In this document: positions 32,538 to 44,201 of the stretch, piece after piece | Numbering within the stretch: the stretch's first letter is position 1 | How the letters are laid out: each line of letters starts with the position of its first letter | Source of the DNA: Owenia fusiformis | Taxonomy: Eukaryota > Annelida > Polychaeta > Sabellida > Oweniidae | Length of the DNA: 64,000 nucleotides | NCBI GenBank assembly: GCA_903813345.2 | Contig: CAIIXF020000004.1 | Span: forward strand, 27,341,985 to 27,405,984 | Direction: 5' to 3' | The notes under the pieces: generated by a model | Databases searched by the model: none | Seen by the model: the letters and a program-made list of their open reading frames with translations, nothing else | What the model was told of the DNA's origin: nothing | Made by a program: the position numbers and the translations under genes

Positions 32538-33380
32538 CACTGAAGCCTGGAAATATCACTGGGGGGTATCGTGATACAACAACACCGTGTTGTTGCATTA
32601 AGACTATGGCTGGCCAAATGGTACAAAGTTACGTCGTTATGTTTACGACCTTACGGTCGTAAATAAACGACCGCAAGAACGTAAATGTACGACCATAAGG
32701 TCGTTAATTTACGTCCTTAAGGTCGTTATTATCGGTTCCAAGAACGTAAATTAACGACCTCATAGTCGTAATGTTTACGACCGTAAGGTCGTAAATGTAC
32801 GACCTCAAGAATGTCAAGATTGTGAAAACTTACTGACGTAAATTTACGACCTTACAACCGTGTTATGCGACCTTACTGACGTAAATTTACGACCTTACGA
32901 CCATGTTATTACGACCTTACTGACGTAAATTGACGACTTTACAACCGTGTTATTATGACATTACTGACGTAAATTTACGACCGTGTTATACGACCTTACT
33001 GACGTAAATTTACGACCTTACGACCGTGTAGAACGACCATATGGTCGTAAACATAACGACGTGACATTGAACCATTTGGCCAGCCATACAAGACGGCCAG
33101 CCTTCCGGTGATAGATTTTCGTACGATATTTTGCTTTCCCAATTTAAACCCATATCTGGGACGAGTTACATGTACCCAATAATTATACAGGTGCATTTAG
33201 CGCATGGTCAATATTTTAAAAAACTGTCATTAGTATACATGTAGCATCATCAAGAAGCGATAAATTCGCGGTTTTAATTCCTCACTATTGAAGCAACAAC
33301 ACCACTTTGTTTATTATCGATGATGCAACAACACCAATGTGCTGATGCAAAAACGCCAATATAATGTATCATTGAATAAT
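32538..33380 (+). repeat. GATGCAACAACACC repeat family, copy 1 (interrupted by a MITE)
   Basis: Starts TCACTGGGGGGTATCGTGAT, then the palindrome CAACAACACCGTGTTGTTGC. After the inserted MITE it resumes with CTTCCGGTGATAGATTTTCG, CATTAGTATACATGTAGCAT, CTCACTATTGAAGCAACAAC and two more GATGCAACAACACC words. Uninterrupted copies are at 57290-57615 (+) and 59895-60222 (-). Confidence 0.85.
32605..33088. mobile_element. 484-bp MITE built of ACGACC/GGTCGT palindromes
   Basis: TIRs TATGGCTGGCCAAATGG (32605 on) and its exact inverse ending at 33088, extended by GTTATGTTTACGACC on both sides. AAGAC occurs on both sides of the insertion (32600-32604, 33090-33094), a likely 5-bp target duplication. The interior is a dense run of short palindromes (TTACGACCTTACGGTCGTAA type). 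The target is the GATGCAACAACACC repeat, and its intact copies show the empty site. Confidence 0.88.
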
Positions 33381-33389
33381 AAGACACTG

Positions 33390-34900
33390 TTTTTGTTAAC
33401 ATTTTTGTTTTTTAGTGCAATTGTTTTTGCTCATTTCTACCAATTCTGAGAATGAAATAAAATGTCTTTCCGAACCTTGTTGGAACAAATAGCATAAACA
33501 ACATGTTTTTACCTCTCAATATTATAGTTATACAAAGGAATTTTTGGTTGATTTTAAAAAAGTATTCAAAAATTAAAACAGAATCCCCAAAAATAGATAA
33601 AAATCAAGATAAACCTTTTATTTCATTAACAAGATACTTTTTTAAAGTCAACCAAAGTTTCCTTTGTACAGTTACAATATTGAAAGACCTAAACATGTTG
33701 TGTTTATGTCGTTTTGTTCCAACGAGGTACGGAAAGATGTTTCATTTCACTCTGGAAACATGAAACCAAGAACAAAACAAGTGTTTGATGTGTTTTTTAA
33801 AACAATACAGATGAAAGTTGATACATGTATGTGAAATTATAGTGTTACCATTCAAAAGGTGACCATTAAATTGACGATGTGTTAATTTTTTAGATTTTTC
33901 TTATGACTGGTTTAAGAGAAACGTGTGTTCAAAAAGTTCTCCATATCGATACCACTCCTTTGCCAAAGTGAACCCCCCTAGAATTTTTTGGAAAAGTGAA
34001 CCCCCCCCCCCCTTGGAAAATTCTGGCCACGGGCCTAAAGACATTAATAGCCGATATATTGTAAGCCTTGCTCAAGTCGATATTAACTTTTATTTATATT
34101 GAAAAATCAAATTAAATCAAAAATCAAAAAAAATAAGAATACACCGACTTAGGCAAGGTTAATTTAATCAAAACCGGGGTCACAACATTCTGATTCAAAC
34201 ATTGTCAGGCTTTAATTTTCTATTTAATAAAAACCTTCGGTTGCCAAACTTAAAGAGGGGAGTGTGCCGAATACGGATACTGTTCACCAATGAAATGAAA
34301 GAGAGATTATCGAGAGCCTGTGCATGATTTTATTTTTGCAGAAGAACAATTCTTTATGAAGTATTTTTGGCCTTATGCCCTTCTCGAACTGTATTAATCA
34401 GAACTGTAGTGCTAGTCACGCGTATTACTTATTAGTACTGAACATAATCCGATTAATCATTTCAATGCGCCGAAATCATGAAAATAGCTTATTTCTCTTT
34501 TCCATATATTGACCGCTCTGGTCATATCATTATTAGTTGTTTTCACTCATATACAATTATACAGCAGCCGACTGCCCCTTTTCATTTCTTTGAGACGCAA
34601 TTGAAATTCATATTAGCATTATATACAATAACGTTCAAAATGTTTTTTCTCTATCTTGCGATGTTTTTCTTTCCCAATGGATCTTCAATATTATGCCAAA
34701 AATATAATTTCTGTACAACCTTGCTTTGTGACTACTGTTATCATTTGCAAGAGCTCATTTTTGAGTTGATTGCGTTTCCTCGATCAAATTTGTGAACTTC
34801 GACTCCAACTTTAAAATAGGGCTAATCAATTAAAATATATTTACATTATGTTAACTCAAGCAAATAATCATAACAACTACATTATTTTTTAGCAGTTCTG
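33390..34900. other. Intergenic
   Basis: AT-rich, no supported gene. 33958-34037 is a fragment of the CCCGTAGCCAGG-type MITE (AAAGTGAACCCCCC twice, then CTGGCCACGGGCC). Confidence 0.5.
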
Positions 34901-34910
34901 ATACCTAAGC

Positions 34911-35395
34911 AATGTAGCCTCGTGGCGTAGAGACTAAAGTCTAATCGTGATCGAACGTAGTTGGATACGGGGGTCCCGCGTTCGAGCCGGATGTACGGAG
35001 AATTTTTTATTATTGCACTACAGGACACCAGGTATAATTATTACATTTTTGAGCAATGTTGACACCTGAGCAGTGTAGCCTGGGTGGCTAGTGACTGTGG
35101 TCGTGCGTACCGAGGGATACAAGGTCCCGCGTTCGAGCCTCAGGTATGGCGTTCTTGATAATAGTTCTACAGGACACTCGGTCCGAAGGTCCAACCGTTT
35201 ACCGGCCCTTGGCATGGGTCGGTTCTCTGACTGCTCTTGTCGGAGACAGATTGTGAGACTGTGGTTGGTTCCTCCACTGATGGGCTATAGTAGACGCCGG
35301 GAGTCATACAGTATGGTAGTGGGCCCCCACCAAGGGCAGTAGTGGAACGACGCGAATCGGTCCCAGTATGGTTGCCTTGCAACTGAAGAGACTCG
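34911..35395 (+). repeat. tRNA-derived SINE with two tRNA-like heads
   Basis: GTAGCCTCGTGGCGTAGAGA (34915) resembles a pol III A box and GGTCCCGCGTTCGAGCC (34972) a B box. Both recur ~155 bp later (GTAGCCTGGGTGGCTAGTGA, GGTCCCGCGTTCGAGCC at 35124). The body 35150-35395 follows with no coding potential of its own. Neither head folds as a good tRNA, so they are SINE heads rather than genes. Confidence 0.65.
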
Positions 35396-35871
35396 AGGAA
35401 ATCATGCCATTCACGGTGACCCAGAAAAGACTTTTGCTTCTTGGTTTAACTTATTTTGTCATAGCAATCAAAACTTAAACAAATTGATTTCAACGATGAG
35501 CCCTCCAGTCCAAGCAATGTTTAAGCAATGTAGGTCCGATTTAGAATAAAGTATTTTATTCTAGGTCCAAATAATGGACCAATTTACCAAATTATTCAGC
35601 TTCGTTCACAAAGCAGTGCACCCGTCGGTCGAAGTAAAGACTGAACGCTTGAAGAAAACTACAAAGATTCACAGGATGATGTATTCAGACGATATTGCAG
35701 AAGACGGTCGTGCTTTTTATTGGACAAATGAATGAAGGGGACATCTATATTTAATCCAATATTCCTTATTTTCCAAACAGACACAATATTTTCATTTATT
35801 CTGAGAGATAATTTTTGTTACATCTGGTTCACCGTGCAAAACTTATATATGTCAATCATGGATATTACAAA

Positions 35872-36150
35872 GCATAGGCGTAGCCAGGAGGGGTGCGATG
35901 GAGCGACCGCTCCCCCTCCCCCGTAACCAATGATAAAATAACATCGCTTTTTATTTAAAGCGTCTAGCTCAATTTTGAAGGAAGTTACATCAGTTTTTGT
36001 AAAATCCAAAACAAATCTTTTTTTGGTTACTTATGCCACGAAAACGTCAAGTATTTGCACCGTGTAACTTATGACTGAAAACCGAATTGTTTGGCGATCG
36101 CCTACCCCCCCCCCCCCCCCCCCTGACTGAAAGTTGGCTACGCCCCTGCA
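35872..36150. mobile_element. 279-bp MITE with GGCGTAGCCA ends
   Basis: GCATAGGCGTAGCCA at the left and TGGCTACGCCCCTGC at the right are imperfect inverted repeats. The interior has GGAGCGACCGCTCCCCCTCC near the left end and a C19 run near the right. Confidence 0.7.
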
Positions 36151-38072
36151 TATGGTGTTCATAAAGTCCCTCTACACTTTCCCAGACTTTGTATTGGAGT
36201 TGTTAGGAAGCTTTAAGGTAACAAAGAATGGAGGCTTATTTTTGATGTACATGTATCTACAAAATTGATTCGCGAACTTACTGCGCAATAGTCAATGAAG
36301 TACTATCGGTAAACAAGTACAATGAAAAGTACAAAAAGAATTAAGGTCAGGGTACATGATGGGAAAGAATGTTTTGATAAAGTGTATAAAAAACAAGAAA
36401 ATTCAGTGTAAAAAATCAGAAAATTTTCAGAATTTTTTTTCACTGAATTTTCTCGTGTTTTAAACATTTTACAGAACAAATCTTCTCACAAGTCTTTTCT
36501 AGGCACATACGTGTACTCTTTGTACAGACCTGGAAGATGTAGACAATGTGGGGAAGGAATAATATTCGTGTTTGAAAAATAACATGTGACTCAATTGAGG
36601 AATCGCCAGGCAATTTCCCAACATGCACGCTGGCCTAAATGGTGTAAGGGCACAGTTACTCCGTGTTTGGTAACTTTGTTCATAAAACCAGCGTAGGGCT
36701 AAACGTTAGCGTATCGTATTGCGGAAACTTATTTTGGTATTCATGAAGCAAACGTAACTTAAGAATGAAATTCCTGTGGATCTTACAAACTATTTACGTC
36801 AAGCGTTTCACCGTGTAACTTTACCACGGTGACCAACAAGTGTTGATTGTCCTGGACTTGTTTTTTCAAACGATTTAGACGTGTTTTTGGAAAACTTGAG
36901 AGGTAGTGTGATAATACGTTTTTGTGCAGTATCAGTATACAATGCTATTATATAGAGGTTATTTACTGAGAGGGATTCAATATTGGTTTTATTCCGAGAG
37001 ACAATATTAAAGAGAGCAATACTTCTACATGTGCGCCGTGCAAGATTTTCATAAAACGCGTAACTAAACCTCCCTAATAAAGTCAATTAGACGTTTTTAC
37101 ACGTTGGCTCTCCAAAGTGGAGGAAATAAAGAATCATATCATATCATAGATGAAGCAATTATCCCATCAACATGCTTTTTGAAATGTTCTCCGACAAGCT
37201 CACGAATGTCACAGTTAAAGGGTGACGCATATCGTTTAGCAAATCGAACGCTCGTTTCTGGTGTTGCTCACTGTTCAGTATAAAAGGCCCGATCCCGGAA
37301 TAATACTCAAGGGTTCACAGGTTCGAGGTCGTTGTGTCAACACCTCTAACTGTTATATAGCATAAGTATATTTTAGATCGTCACACATTTATAAAAGGGT
37401 GATTTTTATTTTGACAAATCAATTCCACATTTATGAGTGAAGTTTCAGGATCTTCTATTTGTGTATAATAAGGAAAAATTGGCATCTAAATTTTCCCATA
37501 ACGTAATAGCACACAGCTTGGCATATGAAATATCCTACAAATGAAACAAAGCAAGACAAACCGGTTTCTAATAAAAAGGATTTATATTGGCTGTTGTACA
37601 TGTATTCTTTGAACGCAATCACTCTTTGGATAAAGTTTTCAAAATCATTATAAACGGATTACTTTATCTCAAAGACAATTTCAATAAACTGGATTTTACA
37701 GAACTCCCCTTATTTCTTAAAAATGGACTGATCCAGTTGATTCGCCTGGAGCCGCCATATTGTTTTTATACGGGATGCTAATCGGAACCCTTTAAACTGT
37801 TTTAGTTATATTTTGATAAACAGTGGTAACGTATAGTACATCTACTAGTTTATCACTGTTCCACAGATGGATGACAGATAATTTCTTATAGCTCGTCTAT
37901 TTACCGAGAACGAAAGATGTTTGTCCACCATTTTGAATGATACTAACTGGAGTCAGGGCCATCAAGCTATGGAATAGTGGTTTATCAAAATAGATTGGGT
38001 TAATATAGATTTTTAGATTACAGGATGATTGGTAAATCTTTACGAGCTTAATATGGATTAAAGCTTAGTTTA
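36151..38072. other. Intergenic with dispersed repeats
   Basis: A small hairpin (36386-36460, AAGAAAATTCAGTG with its inverse) and two pieces of a repeat also found at 57.86-58.19 kb: 36935-37045 and 37870-37990, both in the opposite orientation to that copy. No supported gene. Confidence 0.5.
37870..37990 (-). repeat. M-V-D-K-H-L-S-F-S repeat, copy 1
   Basis: On the minus strand GGCCCTGACTCCAGTTAGTA is followed by TCATTCAAAATGGTGGACAA and ATCTTTCGTTCTCG|GTAAA. This is an ATG and nine codons ending at a donor-like GT, shared with 57860-57950. Confidence 0.6.
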
Positions 38073-38076
38073 TCAT

Positions 38077-38470
38077 GTCACCACCAGAAGTGGGGACGTA
38101 TTGTTATAATAGTCTCCAAGGTTTTTGTGGACGGCGGTCGATGGTCTGTATTCGGTCTCTGTAACAAATGGCAGGTGGTCAGCAGATGTTGAGTTTTGTT
38201 GAGTTAAAAGCGTTAAAAATACAATTTTTATTTTATAAACATACACCATAACGTACGTCGATTCATTTTATAGTCTTAGATGAGTATGTGATGAGTATTT
38301 TTTTTATACAGGAGTGTTTTTCCAATACCAGGACATTTAAATATCCCATTGAATGAAGTTCCTGGGGATATAGAGAACGGCTCCGTCCGTACTCTCAGGG
38401 TTGTCGTACTTACGTACGGCCGTCCGTCCGTCTGGGCAAAAACTCAAATACCATTGAACAAGCAGATTGT
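38077..38470 (+). repeat. Two dispersed repeats in tandem
   Basis: 38077-38205 is a copy of the GTCACCACCA repeat seen at 6432. 38345-38470 carries GATATAGAGAACGGCTCCGT and CCGTCCGTCCGTCTGGGCAA, shared with 42526-42618 (GATATAGAGAACAGACC, GTCCGTCTGTCTGTCAGGGC) and in part with 24478-24560. Confidence 0.65.
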
Positions 38471-38751
38471 AGTAAAAAATTAATTGACCAATTCATCCTT
38501 TTCTCTTTAAATAGAACATAAAAACATGGCACATAAAATGAGAATACTATTTAGAAGGAGAAGTCTGTACACTTTGCGAGTAACCATCTACTACAGAAAG
38601 TGGTTGGAGCTAGTCTCGAATAAAAATTAGCTACAATGAACTCGTGTAATATTTTAGACAAATATCATGCTTAAATTCTTATAAATAAGCAACGTGTATA
38701 ATTGAGAGTATTTCGTCTCTACTGTTAAGACCAAACAGTCCAGGTTATAGC

Positions 38752-40446
38752 GGTATCAGATGTCCTGATATAACCCCTTTTTTGTTCGGCTTTTTCAGGA
38801 AAGCAACAAACTTGGCACATTTGTAGAAACATATGATTTGAGTGGAAAATGATTTCAGGGCAAGTGATTTGGGGTGGTCTTCATGGATTTTTTACCTCTG
38901 ACCCCCACCCCTATCAGGTGGGGAGGGGTAAATTATAAAAAATAAATAAAAATGGTTTTAAAGTATTTTTGTTTAAATGACTTCATTTGGTGATTGCTTT
39001 GAGCCTTGAAATGATGTAAAACTCATTTTAGAAGTGGTATTTAGTGAGGAAATTACATTTAAACCCAATTATCCAGGAAAAATTCATTATTTAAAGGGCC
39101 AAATATGGGACGTCGATTACTGTATTTCAAGAATGTGATGACTAATAGCCTTAAAAAATTCACAGTAATAGAAGTATAAGTGTTTATTGCAGATAGAAAA
39201 TATTGCTTTGGTAGCTGATGTATTCTCAGAGAAAAAAATATCGAAATTTCAATTTTTGGTGCATTTGGCTCAGGGGTAACCTTATCTTACCTCAATAATT
39301 TTTAAGATAGTCAATGTATGCATCTCATATGAGCTCAGAATGGTGCTTCTAGTATTGTTTTGTCATATTATTGCTAATTAGATGTACAAAAAAGATTGGA
39401 ATCAAAAAAAAAATTCAAATTTTCATTTTCGATTCTGAATGGCCAGGGGTAACCATATTGTACCTTAATAATTTTCAAAATATGTAATATATCCATTTCA
39501 AATGAGCTCAAAATGGTGCATCTAGTCTTGTTTTGTCATAATATTGCTAATTAGAAGTAAAAAAAGATTGGAATTTTTTTTAAATCTAATTTTCATTTTC
39601 GCTACCCATAGGCTACAATAAGCTAAAATGAAAATTTAGATTTTTAAGAAATGTAAAATCATTTTTCTACATCTAATCAAGGGTAATCTGATAAAACAAA
39701 GCTATATGCACCATTTTGAGCTAATTTGAGATGCATATATTACATATCTTGAAAATTATTAAGGTAAAATATGGTTACCCCTGGCCTTTTAGAAGCGAAA
39801 ATGAAAATTTGGATTTTTGAAAAATTTCCAATAATTTGTTTACATCTTATTAGGAATAATTTGACAAAACAATGCTCTATGCATCATTTTGACCTCATAT
39901 GAGATGCATACATTGCATATTTTAAAAATTATTAAGGTAAAATAAGGTTACCCCTGAGCTGCATGCACTTAAAAATTGAAATTTCGAGAATTTTTTTCTC
40001 AAAAAATACATGAGCCACCCGTGATATATTTTCTATCTGTGATAAACAGGACTATGAGACATCACATTCTTGAAATACAGTACTGGATGTTCCGTATTTG
40101 GCCCTTTAAACAACGAATTATTCTTAGATAATTGGGTTAAAATGAGTTTTTTCTTGCTACACACAACTTCTTAATTGGGTTTTACACAATTTCAAGGCTC
40201 AAAGCAATCACCAAATGAAGTCATTTAAAGAAAAATACTTTAAAACCATTTTTATTTAATTTTAATAATATACCCCTCCCAGTCTGGTAGGGGTGGGGGG
40301 TCAGAGGCTAAAAAATCCATGAAGACCACCCCAAATCACTTGCCCTGAAATCATTTTTTACTCATATCATATGATTCTACAACTGTGCCAAGTTTGTTGC
40401 TTTCCTGAAAAAGCCGAACAAAAAAGGACATCTGACCCCGCTATTA
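38752..40446. mobile_element. 1.7-kb fold-back element, arms ~830 bp
   Basis: TAGCGGTATCAGATGTCC at the left and GGACATCTGACCCCGCTA at the right are the outer ends. TTTTTTGTTCGGCTTTTTCA, GGTGGTCTTCATGGATTTTT, TGACTTCATTTGGTGATTGC and CCAGGGGTAACCATATTGTA all recur inverted in mirror order. The centre is near 39598. Each arm itself contains a ~180-bp direct duplication (GAGCTCAGAATGGTGC at 39330 and GAGCTCAAAATGGTGC at 39505). No coding potential. Confidence 0.9.
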
Positions 40447-41232
40447 AGAGCAAGCAACAATTAATTAATACATTTAAACGCGTGATCTATTTCTTAAACA
40501 AATCATTGAATAATACGCTTTTATGAAATAGAACTTAAGAACAATTTCGACATATTTTTTATAGTATTATTCGCATGCATTTCACAAAGTGTAATACTAT
40601 TTAACTCTAACTCGTATATATTGTTAAAATTTTTCGAAATGACTTTGTATTTAGGGTATTATATGACTGTTACAACTGACTTTGCATACATATCCCTACA
40701 CATGATTCAATAAATGATTGTTTTGAATTATTGTTATGCATATGTTTGTTTGTTCTATATTATGTGCAAAGCGTGTATGTTGTGCGTGTAATGTGAATCA
40801 CAATCAACTTCATATGTTATTTCTACCAACTTCTATTGCTCTCATATTAAAAGCAATAAACTAAACTATCAATCGTTTTAAGTACACTGAAGTCATTGAA
40901 GTACACGTTGTAAATCTGAGTAGGGCCACGATCCCTCGGGGCACACAGGTACTTATCTTGTCACTTCGTGAATTTTGATTCTTTCGTCACGTTTTTTTTT
41001 CATAAGGGAGTTTAAGCTTGCAATGTTTTCACAACCTAAACGTGAACGGAAAGTATTTAAGCGATCATTTGTGTGGGAGATTGGTCATACATATAGGTTG
41101 GCGTTTCGATTTCATATGCAAGCTCAAACTCCCTATTTTCGTGTACCTTGACAAACGTAATACAGTTTCACCGGTTTGTTGCATGTATTTGTTTATTTTG
41201 AAATATGTCGTAGTTCCGCCAGGATTTTTAGT

Positions 41233-41980
41233 TTAAGGTGACATTAAAGTTAATCAAAAGTACAAAAACATGGCAGCCATATTTTTTTGATAAAGTCAGA
41301 AGATTTTGTATAATGTTTTGCTTGTATGTGAATGCATTTCCTGTCTAAAGAGACACATAAAAACATCACATTTAAAAGCATTTTGCATAACTATGAATTG
41401 GAGGTGCATGGAGGCTATTTTTGAAAGTTTCCAGGAGTAGCCTTGCAACAGTCACACAGTCCATATATCATCCTACCTTACCAAGGAACAATGAAGGATT
41501 ATGAAAATGTGTACTTTTTCCATTGTTAGAGTATAATAAAGCTCAAACCATTGTGAATACCATATTTCATGTCCACCATTTTGTTTTGTTTAATGAAATA
41601 TTTAGAATTCGCAATGGTTTGAGCTTTATTATACTCTAACAATGCAAGAAGTGCACATTTTCATGCTTCTTCTTTGTTCCTGGGAATGGTTGGATGATTT
41701 GTGGAAATTTTGGATTTTTGCAAATGTGTGACTGTTGCAAGGCTACTCCTTGAAACTTTCAAAAATTAGCCTCACTTTACACTCTTCATGCTAGCTTTGG
41801 GGATCCATGCACCTCCAATTCGTAGTTATGAAAAATGCGTTTATGTGTGATGTTAACTTTGACATGTTTCTTAAGTCAAGATATATAATTCATATAAAGA
41901 GATTTTAAAAACATGTATCTTTATCAAAAAAATATGGCAGTCATTTTTTGTACTTTTGATTTAATTTAGCTTCACCTTAA
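41233..41980. mobile_element. 0.75-kb fold-back element
   Basis: Outer ends TTAAGGTGACATTAAAGTTA and its diverged inverse. The arms share AATCAAAAGTACAAAAA, AGTAGCCTTGCAACAGTCAC and GAGTATAATAAAGCTCAAAC in mirror order around a ~40-bp centre near 41585. Confidence 0.88.
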
Positions 41981-42800
41981 GGAAATAATTCCGACGCAGA
42001 AATATTGAATGGGTGTTTAAATTACTAATAAAGTAAAATGAAACTAATAGTGCACATGAAAATACGCGACTGGGGAGATCACTGATCCATAAATTACAAT
42101 ATAAGCATAACGCAAATTAAATCTCACTTTTCATGTAAACACAAGCATTTATTTTCATTCAAATTGAGTTTTAAATAAGTTTTTAAAAGTATATTTTGGG
42201 TAATTAGAAATAAAGTCACTTTTATCAGCTTCTCTGTGTTAAAGACCGACCAAGACTTCTATCTACATCTATTTTCTACCTCTAAAGCAAGTTCCCTTTT
42301 GACCGTCAAAACAAATATTTAGAACACGCCGGTGTGAAAGAAATTAAGGTACCCCGGGGATTATGGTCCCCTTTCTTAACGGCCCTTTCTGGCCCTGATT
42401 GTGAATACAATAATAAGGGAAAGAGTTGTATTTATGTCACCATATAAATCATTGGAAAGTAGGACCGTTATTTGAAAGGATCTCCTACCCTTTTACACCG
42501 ATACTCACTTGAGGCTCTCTTTATTATCCCATCGAACGAGCTCCGGAAGATATAGAGAACAGACCGGTACGTACGTCAGTCCGTCTGTCTGTCAGGGCAA
42601 TAACTCAAATACAGTTGGCCGAATACCGTTTACACGTATGTCTCTATGAGAGTACAAGTTCTGCTCGAAAGTAGATTTTCAAAATGGCCGCCATTGCCGA
42701 TTAGTGTCAATTTTACATTATTTTAGGCACAACATATAAAACTGTAATGTGATATAATCTAAATGCCAAAGATTATATAGAATCGTTTAAAATCGTGTAA

Positions 42801-42987
42801 CAGTGGTCTCGTGTTTGTCATACAATTAATATTTGGAACACAACTATTATTCGAACTTATGATCGGACATAAGTATGATGTGTACTTCAAGGGAATAAAG
42901 TAATATCATAGTTATGTCCGATCATAAGTTCGAATAATAGTTGCGTTTCAAATATTAATTGTATGACACATAACGAGACCAATGTTA
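42801..42987. repeat. 187-bp hairpin MITE
   Basis: GGTCTCGTGTTTGTCATACA at the left pairs with its inverse at the right. ATTATTCGAACTTATGATCG (42847) pairs with CGATCATAAGTTCGAATAAT (42921). The loop is ~35 bases. Confidence 0.88.
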
Positions 42988-43511
42988 ATGCTACCAGGGG
43001 GAATTGGACTTGCAGGCCTTACTATTTATACATGTTATTTTCTCTTTTGAAAAATTCGATATGCGATGTATATTTCTTAGTTTTTCAAAAAAATCTACAA
43101 ATATTTCGTTCTGGTTTTATCTGTACAATGTAATTTCAATCACCGCCATCACTTTTCAAATGAGTTGCTTTGAAATATCAAGACGTCATTCTCATACTTA
43201 TAGAACCTATATTTAATTTGACTGCCATAGACCATTTGTTAAGCAGTATAAAATTAATCTGCTCCATGGGTGGCAAATTATTTCAAGTTTCCTGGTGAAT
43301 GTCGAGCCTCGCATCATACGAATGTAATTCTAGGCGATCTGTCTGCATGGGGTGCTAAAATGGGTCCCAAAATGGCGGTCATGGCCGTTCGATGCGATTT
43401 GCTACGCCTTGGCGTTGCTGATCTAGTTCGTATTGAGCTTATTTGGGCCATCATCGTGCCTTGATTCATCCCCGCGATAACATGAATCACATATCAACAA
43501 CATGGTGCTGG

Positions 43512-43518
43512 TATATAA
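43512..43518 (+). promoter_or_regulatory. Candidate TATA box of the YHYH gene
   Basis: TATATAA, with a purine-rich initiator region about 25-30 nt downstream. A 5'-UTR exon would end at 43686 (GTAGAG|GTAAGG), giving a ~500-bp intron up to the acceptor at 44193. Inferred from signals only. Confidence 0.4.
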
Positions 43519-44201
43519 GAAACACAGAAGTGGAGTCAATGACTACATTGGAACATCGCCCTTTTACAACCATCTAAGTGCTTGAAAAATCCATAAAACT
43601 AGTTAGTAACCAATACATAGTAAAAAAATAGTATCAGTGCACGAACAGGCCGGGTTAGCTATTATCAGATTGAGTCAGTCGTAGAGGTAAGGCATTTTTA
43701 AAATAAGATTATTAGAAAGCTTGATGTTTAATATCAGGTCGTTAACATGGGAATCTGATCAGTATTTTTATATTGCGATGAAAATGCACGTTAAAACAAG
43801 TTTATGTTTTACATACCGTACTTGTATACTGTCACTATTTAGGAATTCAATCAGCTGTTGGATCAATTTTTTGTCCTACTTGCATTGGTATATCATTGAG
43901 ATACCTAACGTCTTACAAAAGCATGTAAAAGTTTAAGAATAACACTGTGGTCACAGAGACTCGTGCGTCTAATAGTTACTTGTATACTACAAACAATATC
44001 CTTATATTTATTCACCATCGCATATAGAATGAAGTTAAAGGTCATGTGTTATATCAAACTAAAGAAAAAAAGAAGAAAAAAATTAAAGCTGTTAATATTC
44101 CTATAATGCACAATGGAAATATATCAAGCTTGTGTCTTGACACTCCATCACTGAAATAAGGTTTAAGCTTTAGATATTAATTTTTGTTTTCAGAAATCAC
44201 C

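Noticed and set aside
34478-34795. 105-codon hydrophobic frame
   Set aside because: AT-rich phenylalanine/isoleucine-rich translation typical of chance frames here; no domain, no splice or start context.
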